Source: JBEBXQ01 sp040391535 (GTDB taxonomy: Bacteria; Bacteroidota; Bacteroidia; Cytophagales; Spirosomataceae). Taken from it: DNA of 16,361 nucleotides. The notes below the pieces were generated by a model. The model worked only from the letters and a program-made list of their open reading frames with translations, made no database searches and had not been told where the DNA came from. The translations under genes were made by a program, and so were the position numbers. The stretch lies in assembly GCA_040391535.1 (NCBI GenBank), contig JBEBXQ010000112.1:1-16361 (forward strand). The letters run 5' to 3'. Positions 8,901 to 13,734 of the stretch are shown here, piece after piece; the stretch's first letter is position 1, and each line of letters starts with the position of its first letter.

Positions 8901-9128
8901 TTTCATGCCCGGAACACCATTTACGGCCTGTTCAAGAGGAATTAAAACAGATTCGGTCAGTACTTCAGCGCTGGCTCCGGGGTATGATGCCTTGACAATA
9001 ACCATCGGAGGGGAGATTTCAGGGAATTGTGACGTAGGTAAGCCTTTCATGGCTAAAAGCCCCACGAATACAATGGCGAACGATATTACGATGGCGAATA
9101 CCGGTCTCTGTATAAATTTACTAAACAT
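5931..9128 (-). CDS. RND multidrug efflux pump, HAE1 family inner-membrane subunit (AcrB/MexB-like)
   Basis: Proton-driven trimeric transporter that takes hydrophobic and amphiphilic drugs from periplasm or membrane and passes them to the outer-membrane duct. The length of 1065 residues matches the family (1030-1070). Visible landmarks: FIQRPVFAIVIS at the N-terminus (helix 1), FPEISPP at about 36, the helix 4 segment VVDNAIVVVEAV, FYRQFSIT, and GLLGKNAVLIVEF in helix 10. By alignment from memory with AcrB, Asp408 corresponds to D407, Asn409 to D408, Lys940 to K940, Arg970 to R971 and Thr977 to T978; thus one acidic residue of the proton-relay pair is replaced by Asn. It starts 28 bases after the adaptor gene, with a weak AAGTAAAG ahead of the ATG, and its TGA overlaps the outer-membrane factor start. 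The export substrate cannot be predicted. Confidence 0.97.
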   Translation of the reverse strand: MFSKFIQRPVFAIVISFAIVFVGLLAMKGLPTSQFPEISPPMVIVKASYPGASAEVLTESVLIPLEQAVNGVPGMKYMTSDATSAGESNIQIVFDLGTDPDQAVVNVNTRIAQVLNRLPLLVQREGIIVNRVVPSMLMYVNLYSKDPNSDMKFLFNYAGVNMLPELQRITGISQASLLGSRQYAMRIWLKPDRMQAYNISADEIMEALDEQSVIGSPGRIGRSDGKRSASLEYVLTYEGRFNDVEQYRNVILRSNPKGETLRLKDVATIELGSEYYDIYSNLNNLPSAAIVLKQNYGSNASEVIEGVKEKLTELKKSFPPGMDYTISYDVSTFLNASTENVIHTLRDAFILVALVVFVFLGDWRSTLIPTIAVPVSLIGSFACMQLFGLTINMITLFALVLAIGIVVDNAIVVVEAVHVKMEEDNLSPYNAVRKVMGEIGGAVIAITLLMTAVFIPVAFMTGPVGIFYRQFSITMASSIIISGIVALTLTPVLCAMILKNNHGKARKKTILNRLLDSFNNVFEKITGKYVSLLRLIVNRRVITFGILLAFGAGIFGISLKLPTGFIPSEDQGMIYAVVQTPPGSTLERTNDITRELQTIAEEVDGIESVTALAGYEILTEGRGSNAGTCLINLKPWKERHHTVTEIIHELEEKSSVIPGATIEFFDPPAVPGYGAAGGFALQLLDKTNTGDYKELERVNDEFMDELEKRKELSGLFTFFSAKYPQYELQIDNELAMQKGVSIGNAMNTLSILVGSTYELGFIKYQRYFKVFVQASPEYRALPEDIMKLYVKNNRDEMVPFSAFMKIVKTQGANEINRYNMYNTASIRGQPSQGFSSGEAIKAVQEVAAKTLPTGYDIDWAGLSKDEVVRGNEAVYIFLVVLIFVYIVLASQYESFIIPLAVILSLPTGIFGSFFLLKVMGLANDIYAQVGLVMLVGLLGKNAVLIVEFAMQKQHEGATVLEAAIEGAKVRFRPILMTSFAFIAGLIPLILSHGAGAIGNRTIGASALGGMLFGTIFGVIVIPGLYYIFAKIAEGRKLIRHEDETSLTEDFVHSVDKFPYIDENEN

Positions 9129-9156
9129 CTTTACTTACGTTTTGAATGATACGCTG

Positions 9157-10239
9157 CTATTCGGAGTAAACTTTTAATTTGGAAATGACCGTTTGCGGGT
9201 CTTCGAAATTGAAATCAATTTTTTCATTCTCCTTCACCTTCCTGATCCCTTCGATCAGAATATGCTCATTCTCACTAAGGCCGTCCGTCACGACATAGAG
9301 GTCGGGCATGGTAGCTCCGATCGTTATTTCGCGGGTATGAACAGTTTTATCCTTATCCACTACAAAAACAAACTTTTTTTCCAGGACTTCGAAAGTGGCT
9401 TTTTGCGGTATAAGCAATGCTTCGTTGAGGAGTGTACTTGCCTGGACATTCCCTGTCTGGCCATGACGCAGCAGGTTTTTAGGGTTAGGGAATGTAGCTC
9501 TGAAAGCAATATTCCCGGTTTCATTATTAAAATCGGCCTGAATGGTCTCCACTATACCAGGGTATTCAAAAAGCTGATGGTTGGCCATCTTCAGCCTGAC
9601 CGGGAAAGGCTTGTTGTGCTCGGTGCTGGTTTTGTAATCCAGGTATTCAGCTTCCGGCACATTGAAATAAACCCACATTTTACTGTTATCAGAAAGTGTG
9701 GTTAACAAATCGCCTTCTTCAATCAGGCTTCCCAGCCTTACCTGAAAACGGTCCATGATGCCATCAAAAGGGGCCCTGATTTCCGTAAAGCCTACATGCG
9801 TATTGGCTAATCCCAGCTCAGCGTTAGCTTTGTCAAGTCTTGCTTTGGCCAGCGCAAGCTCGTTTTTTGAAACAACATTACTATCCGATAAGGATTTGGT
9901 ATTTTGAAATTCAATCTGGGCAAAATTTGCTTCAGCCTCGGCTTTCTTTTGTTCGGCTTCAAGAATGAGCGGCATAATTTTGAACATGAGCTGCCCTTTT
10001 TTTACGAACTGTCCCTCGTCTACATAGATATTCTGCAGATATCCCTTTTCAAGAGCCCGCAGTTCGATGTGGCTGATCGCACTGATCTGACTTACATACT
10101 CTCTTGTAACCAGGGTATCTTTTTTCAAAGGGTTTGTTACCAGAAGCTTACCTTCGGTTTCATGTTCTGTCGTTTTTGTTTCGCAGCTCGCATTCAGAAA
10201 CAGGGCAATAACGCCCATAGCCATGATGATTCGTCTCAT
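9157..10239 (-). CDS. RND efflux periplasmic adaptor (AcrA/HlyD-like membrane fusion lipoprotein)
   Basis: Links the inner-membrane pump to the outer-membrane duct. The N-terminus (Arg2, Arg3, hydrophobic stretch, LNASC) is a lipoprotein signal with Cys19 as the lipid anchor. Then come the first lipoyl half-motif (GYLQNIYVDEGQFVKKGQLM, about 65-84), an Ala/Glu/Lys-rich alpha-helical hairpin at about 93-150 (short, as in many AcrA-type adaptors), the second lipoyl half (FTEIRAPFDGIMDRF then GSLIEEGDLL), and a beta-barrel plus membrane-proximal domain to the end. 360 residues is normal for the family. It is the first gene of the three-gene operon, so the operon promoter should lie between 10240 and about 10430; no good Bacteroidota -7 box was found there, but an 8-bp inverted repeat is present. 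No Shine-Dalgarno. Confidence 0.95.
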   Translation of the reverse strand: MRRIIMAMGVIALFLNASCETKTTEHETEGKLLVTNPLKKDTLVTREYVSQISAISHIELRALEKGYLQNIYVDEGQFVKKGQLMFKIMPLILEAEQKKAEAEANFAQIEFQNTKSLSDSNVVSKNELALAKARLDKANAELGLANTHVGFTEIRAPFDGIMDRFQVRLGSLIEEGDLLTTLSDNSKMWVYFNVPEAEYLDYKTSTEHNKPFPVRLKMANHQLFEYPGIVETIQADFNNETGNIAFRATFPNPKNLLRHGQTGNVQASTLLNEALLIPQKATFEVLEKKFVFVVDKDKTVHTREITIGATMPDLYVVTDGLSENEHILIEGIRKVKENEKIDFNFEDPQTVISKLKVYSE

Positions 10240-10329
10240 GATTGGGTTATAATAATGATAGATGATATAGGGATTTTCTGTTTGTATCAGTACAGTTATT
10301 ATCTGTAGCAGGGATACAAAACCGCCATG

Positions 10330-10351
10330 TACATTCTTTAATGAGAATGTA
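10330..10351. promoter_or_regulatory. 8-bp inverted repeat upstream of the efflux operon, candidate repressor operator
   Basis: TACATTCT (10330-10337) and AGAATGTA (10344-10351) are perfect reverse complements around six bases, 22 bases in total. The size and spacing are of the kind bound by TetR- or MarR-type dimers, which often control RND pumps, and the site is about 90-110 bases ahead of the adaptor start. It also lies 30 bases after the upstream small gene, so a weak role in transcript ending is possible. No regulator gene is within the window to confirm it. Confidence 0.45.
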
Positions 10352-10380
10352 TGTTCTGCGTCAGTAAAGTCGGAAATGAA

Positions 10381-10791
10381 TTAAATCAGGAGCGACCTGA
10401 AGAGGATATACCGGTAGTTACAAAAATAAAAAAAGCGACCATTTCTGAATGATCGCTTGGTGTTATTGTGGAAACAGATGCTTAAAAAGGGGATCCGTGT
10501 GGGGACGTTAAAAAGATCCGCTTTCAGTGTTTTGACTGGAAGTTCCGGTTCTTTGTTGTTAACTTCCGTTTCTTCAATGAATGCACTGTGGTGTGCGAAT
10601 TTTGAAGGCCGGTCCTGCCGGTTAAGAGTGGCAGCTGTTTCGCATTTTTGAAAATTATAAAAATCAGATTTAATCAGCTGACTGTAGATTTCAGCCGTCG
10701 GGTTGCCTGCAAATACCTTCTGGCCTGGAATGGTCATTCCGAGCAAGACTAAAATGATTAGTGCCAGATTGTATTTTTTTAACGCTTTCAC
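10381..10791 (-). CDS. Small exported protein of unknown function, probably frameshifted near its 3' end
   Basis: I do not recognise the family. The GTG at 10791 is the only usable start (an in-frame TAA lies two codons upstream), with AAAAGG directly against it. The N-terminus is a classic signal peptide: Lys2, Lys5 and Lys6, then LALIILVLLG, ending at VFA-G (cleavage near residue 28/29). The rest is a short polar mature part with one Cys. The last 40 codons are suspicious: they read through the strong terminator at 10433-10458, giving an improbable basic/aromatic tail. In the -1 frame, after the run of four C (10501-10504 as G on the plus strand), the text continues as HTDPLFKHLFPQ and stops at 10463-10465, four bases before the hairpin. 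Restoring one base would give about 109 residues ending NVPHTDPLFKHLFPQ. This is either a real recent frameshift or an assembly error in a homopolymer. Confidence 0.6.
   Translation of the reverse strand: MKALKKYNLALIILVLLGMTIPGQKVFAGNPTAEIYSQLIKSDFYNFQKCETAATLNRQDRPSKFAHHSAFIEETEVNNKEPELPVKTLKADLFNVPTRIPFLSICFHNNTKRSFRNGRFFYFCNYRYILFRSLLI
10433..10458 (-). terminator. Strong rho-independent terminator inside the 3' end of the small-protein open frame
   Basis: On the minus strand AAGCGATCATT, loop CAGA, AATGGTCGCTT forms an 11-bp stem (one G-T wobble) followed by a run of T (bases 10426-10432 are A on the plus strand) and then ATTTTTG. It is a near-ideal intrinsic terminator, placed four bases after the stop at 10463 that a one-base frameshift correction would give to the small exported protein. 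Confidence 0.88.
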
Positions 10792-11712
10792 CTTTTATAA
10801 TGAATCCTGATTGCTCATAGAAATCTGTATCTGCAGACCTTTATTTTTTCAATGCATATCTGTTTTCGGGTATACCAAAATAAAAACAGGGGTGCAATAT
10901 TGAAATCCTATTTTAAATTTCCAAATCTGACCTCTGAGTTTTATTATATTTTTCTTCAAAGGTTGAAAAAGCTGTCTGTCCGTGCAAAGCAGGAAAAGAA
11001 CGTAGCAGTTCAGGAAATTGGATAATTTAAATTCTAAAAATGACCTTATTGAGAAATTTTTGTTAAATACTTATAAAAGTGAAATAACAGGAATAAAAGT
11101 AAAATATATTTGGTTAAATCAGATTAAAAGTTTGAATTTTTATTAAAATGAAGAATTTTTGATTACAGATCCGATTGCCCTTCTGAAGATTCAATTGTAA
11201 AAATGATGTTTATCTGCAAGACGTATGCGGTAGCCGGTTTTCTTCAGATATGCTTGATAAACCAGAAATATGGTATATTTAAAAAGTTCAAATTTTTATT
11301 ATATAGATAATAGTTTATTGTTTAGCTTACGAAGGTTTTTTTAGGATGGGAAATGGTTCGATAAGGCGTCTGGCTATGCCAGGTTTTATTTCAGCTTATT
11401 TTCAAGCGGTTTCCCTTGGAAAAAATTGAGTAATAAATCTGATTGATGATCAAAAGCCAGCGGTTGACATTAGGGTGAAATGATCATTTCCGGGATCAGT
11501 CTTACAGCCGACAGATAACTGCCGGGAGTATTGGCGAATAAATCGTCGGGATAGGTCAGTATAAATAACCGGTTTTTGATTTTATAGAAATGGTGTGGTG
11601 CTGATTTCTTTTTGTCCGGGCTGGTAGTGTTTGCTGTTTACCTGACAGATTCTTTAATCAAAAATCAACTGCACAGAATCCGGAATTTAAAAAGTAACCT
11701 TTTTCTTTTCTC
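10792..11712. other. AT-rich intergenic region of 921 bases with no convincing gene
   Basis: Divergent spacer between the small exported protein (minus) and the alditol oxidase (plus), so promoters of both should be here. I found no RNA gene, no insertion-sequence ends and no open frame with a start and protein-like length. What can be seen: a TATATTTG (11105-11112, plus) that matches the -7 box but lacks a -33 TTG at the right distance; a 5-bp hairpin CTGGC/GCCAG at 11370-11382; a 14-bp palindrome at 11477-11490; and a start-less 55-codon open frame on the minus strand, 11470-11637, which could be a gene remnant. Confidence 0.6.
11477..11490. repeat. 14-bp perfect palindrome GAAATGATCATTTC
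   Basis: A perfect palindrome 222 bases upstream of the alditol oxidase start. It has the size of an operator half-turn pair, but no promoter element or regulator gene supports a role. Confidence 0.3.
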
Positions 11713-13068
11713 ATGCAAAAAAGACAATTCCTGAAAATCAGTTCAGCAGTAGTAACAGCACCATTGTTTTCCGGGCTGATAGGCTGTAATAACAATAAAG
11801 AGAGTGTCGCGAGCCTGAAAAACTGGGCAGGAAATCTCACCTATAGTATAGATAAGGTGACACAGGTAAGTTCTGCCGCAGAGGTGAATGGATTAGTCAA
11901 TCAATTTGATAAAGTCAAAGTGCTGGGTACCCGGCATTGCTTTAATACCATTGCAGATTCCAGAGACCGGTTTATTTCGCTGACTGACATTGCTCCGGAT
12001 ATAGTTGTCAACGAAGGGAATACTACTGTTACGGTCAATTCGGGTATCAGATACGGGCAGTTAAGTCCCTACCTTCATGAAAAAGGATTTGCATTGCATA
12101 ATCTTGCTTCTTTACCTCATATATCGGTGGCAGGAGCCTGTGCCACGGCAACTCATGGTTCCGGAGAGAAGAGTGGTAACCTTTCTACCGCGGTGGCAGG
12201 GATGGAGTTTGTAACGGGCGAAGGCGAAACGGTGCATCTCACACGCGATAAGGATGGAGAAAATTTCAACGCTGCTGTTGTGCATCTTGGCGCATTGGGG
12301 GTGGTAACCCGACTTACGCTGGATATTCAGCCTACCTTTCTGATGAAGCAGTATGTCTATGAAAGGTTGCCGCTTTCGTCATTAAAGGAGCATTTTGATG
12401 AAATTGAAGGCAGCGGCTATAGTGTAAGCCTGTTTACTGACTGGCAGTCAGATGATATTACCGAAGTATGGATGAAGAGAAGGGAGGACGAGGCAGGGTC
12501 TGAACCGGAAAAAGAATGGTTCGGTGCGACTCTTGCAACCAAGAACATGCATCCGATCCCTGAACTTTCTGCCGAAAACTGTACAGAACAAATGGGTGTA
12601 CCAGGACCCTGGTATGACAGGATGCCCCATTTTAAAATGGGCTTTACGCCAAGCAGCGGAGTAGAGCTTCAGTCGGAGTATTTTGTTCCCCGCCGGAATG
12701 CGGTTGATGCCATTATGGCCATTTCAAAACTGAAGGATCAGGTGGGGCCTCATCTGTTTACTTCAGAAATAAGGACTATAGCTGCGGATAATTTCTGGAT
12801 GAGTCCTTGCTATAAACAGGATTCTGTTTCTATTCATTTTACGTGGAAGCAGGAAACAGAAGCTGTAGGGAAACTGTTGCCCGTCATTGAAAAAGAACTG
12901 GCCCCATTTGGCTTGCGGCCACATTGGGGAAAGCTGTTTACAATCAAGCCGGAAGAACTTGAGAAAGCATACGAAAAAATGCCTGAGTTCAGGGAGCTGG
13001 CTAAACAATATGACCCCAAAGGGAAATTCAGAAATGATTTCCTGAATCAGAATCTGTTTTTCAGATAA
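11713..13068 (+). CDS. Exported alditol oxidase-like covalent FAD flavoprotein (xylitol/sorbitol oxidase family)
   Basis: Member of the vanillyl-alcohol-oxidase type FAD-binding family, closest by eye to bacterial alditol oxidase (AldO), which oxidises terminal hydroxyls of polyols such as xylitol and sorbitol and makes H2O2. Motifs matching AldO: GTRHCFN with His75 at the covalent FAD site, NLASLPHISVAG (130-141) in the FAD-binding domain, SLFTDW, CTEQMGVPGPW, SGVELQSEY, SEIRTIAAD with catalytic-site Glu352 and Arg354, and RPHWGKLFT with Lys407. Length 451 against about 418 for AldO, the extra being N-terminal: KRQFLK, a hydrophobic stretch and LIGC, i.e. a Tat-like signal (Lys-Arg in place of Arg-Arg) with a lipobox at Cys25. 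The related gulono/arabinono-lactone oxidases are the main alternative. No Shine-Dalgarno. It stands alone, with possible hairpin terminators at 13140-13161. Confidence 0.88.
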   Translation: MQKRQFLKISSAVVTAPLFSGLIGCNNNKESVASLKNWAGNLTYSIDKVTQVSSAAEVNGLVNQFDKVKVLGTRHCFNTIADSRDRFISLTDIAPDIVVNEGNTTVTVNSGIRYGQLSPYLHEKGFALHNLASLPHISVAGACATATHGSGEKSGNLSTAVAGMEFVTGEGETVHLTRDKDGENFNAAVVHLGALGVVTRLTLDIQPTFLMKQYVYERLPLSSLKEHFDEIEGSGYSVSLFTDWQSDDITEVWMKRREDEAGSEPEKEWFGATLATKNMHPIPELSAENCTEQMGVPGPWYDRMPHFKMGFTPSSGVELQSEYFVPRRNAVDAIMAISKLKDQVGPHLFTSEIRTIAADNFWMSPCYKQDSVSIHFTWKQETEAVGKLLPVIEKELAPFGLRPHWGKLFTIKPEELEKAYEKMPEFRELAKQYDPKGKFRNDFLNQNLFFR

Positions 13069-13083
13069 TTGACCTTATCACGA

Positions 13084-13112
13084 TTTGTTCGGGCTTAGTG
13101 TCAATATATTTG
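13084..13112 (+). promoter_or_regulatory. Candidate Bacteroidota-type promoter (TTTG N17 TATATTTG)
   Basis: TTTG at 13084-13087, 17 bases, then TATATTTG at 13105-13112 fits the -33/-7 consensus of the Bacteroidota primary sigma factor. It would drive the PadR-permease unit with a leader of about 280 bases. Such matches also arise by chance, and it begins only 16 bases after the alditol oxidase stop. Confidence 0.35.
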
Positions 13113-13139
13113 TTTGATTAGGGGTACGGAAAAATATCA

Positions 13140-13161
13140 CCCCTTGCGGGGTTTTGCAAGG
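13140..13161 (+). terminator. Weak candidate terminator after alditol oxidase, two competing hairpins
   Basis: CCCC (13140-13143), loop TTGC, GGGG (13148-13151) is followed by TTTT; the same bases can instead pair as CCTTGC (13142-13147) with GCAAGG (13156-13161). Stems are short (4 and 6 bp) and the U-tract is only four long, so termination would be partial at best. Confidence 0.35.
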
Positions 13162-13349
13162 ACTGTTCATTTCCTTTTCTATAATCATTTCAGCCCTTCA
13201 GGCTTTTTATATATCAATTCTCTTGAAGTAAACATTCGCGATTTTTTTGTAAACCGGACCGGATTAAATTGATGAAATACAGACACATAACGTCCCAAGA
13301 AATCTGTTATTTATAGCCTTACCGGATTCAATTAAATTTATTCATATTT

Positions 13350-13379
13350 TGTATGTATAATGAAATATTTTTACATACA
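13350..13379. promoter_or_regulatory. TGTATGTA-N14-TACATACA inverted repeat, likely PadR operator
   Basis: TGTATGTA (13350-13357) and TACATACA (13372-13379) are perfect reverse complements, 21 bases ahead of the PadR start. PadR-family repressors commonly bind ATGT...ACAT-type inverted repeats next to their own gene, so autoregulation of the PadR-permease operon is the natural reading. The spacer (14) is longer than the eight bases known from some members, so the exact contact is uncertain. Confidence 0.55.
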
Positions 13380-13400
13380 TTTACGTAATTAATATTGATG

Positions 13401-13733
13401 ATGAAAGGAACAAACCTCGGAGAATTCGAAGAACTGGTGATGCTCACTGTTGCAGCTTTGGCGGAAGAAGCCTACAGCGTAGGGATATGTGATGAGCTCT
13501 CCAGTCACACCGGACGCTCGGTAAAGCTAGGGGTGGTCCATGCCGTACTGAATCGTCTGGAAGAAAAAGGATTTTTGAAAAGTGAATTAGGTGAAGCAAC
13601 GAAGGCACGTGGGGGTAAACGTAAAAGGTTCTACCAGCTCACTATGCCTGGAAAGGCGGCATTGGTTCGTGCTAAGTCGATGCGTGACCAGCTATGGGAC
13701 ATGATACCGTCACTTGTCTGGAAAGAAGTGTAG
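13401..13733 (+). CDS. PadR-family transcriptional regulator
   Basis: Small winged-helix repressor of 110 residues. The N-terminal helix reads MKGTNLGEFEELVML, the usual opening for this group in Bacteroidota, which is why ATG 13401 is preferred over ATG 13398 or the TTG at 13395. The helix-turn-helix spans about 24-60, ending in the family signature VVHAVLNRLEEKGFL (45-59); His47 stands where many members have Tyr. The wing is GGKRKRFYQLTMPGKAAL (71-88), with four basic residues for DNA contact. The C-terminal helix is short, as in the PadR-s1-like members that sit next to permease genes. It ends one base before the permease start, so the two are one operon. Likely represses that operon through the inverted repeat at 13350-13379; the signal it senses is unknown. 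Confidence 0.92.
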   Translation: MKGTNLGEFEELVMLTVAALAEEAYSVGICDELSSHTGRSVKLGVVHAVLNRLEEKGFLKSELGEATKARGGKRKRFYQLTMPGKAALVRAKSMRDQLWDMIPSLVWKEV

Positions 13734-13734
13734 C

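Larger units (their letters stand above)
13069..13400. other. Intergenic region between alditol oxidase and PadR gene
   Basis: These 332 bases hold no gene. They contain a candidate promoter (13084-13112), hairpins at 13140-13161, a minor AGCC/GGCT hairpin followed by TTTTTAT (13192-13209), two near-identical 13-base words ACCGGATT(A/C)AATT at 13258 and 13321, and the inverted repeat before the PadR gene. Confidence 0.6.

Noticed and set aside
8707..9177. 156-residue plus-strand open frame
   Set aside because: Antisense shadow of the RND pump N-terminal region, with low-complexity Thr/Ser/Ile composition.
9193..9705. 170-residue plus-strand open frame
   Set aside because: It is antisense to the adaptor gene and has no recognisable domain; the minus frame has clear lipoyl motifs.
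11105..11112. TATATTTG as a plus-strand promoter
   Set aside because: No TTG at the expected distance upstream and the next gene begins 600 bases away.
11370..11382. CTGGC-TAT-GCCAG hairpin followed by GTTTTA as a terminator
   Set aside because: Five-bp stem, three-base loop and no gene ending before it on that strand.
11611..11633. TTTG and TAGTGTTTG as a promoter for the alditol oxidase
   Set aside because: The -7 box has one base too many and the spacer is only 10 bases, too short for the Bacteroidota pattern.
10792..11712. Possible mobile element or CRISPR in the long AT-rich gap
   Set aside because: No terminal inverted repeats, no transposase fragment, no regularly spaced direct repeats were seen.
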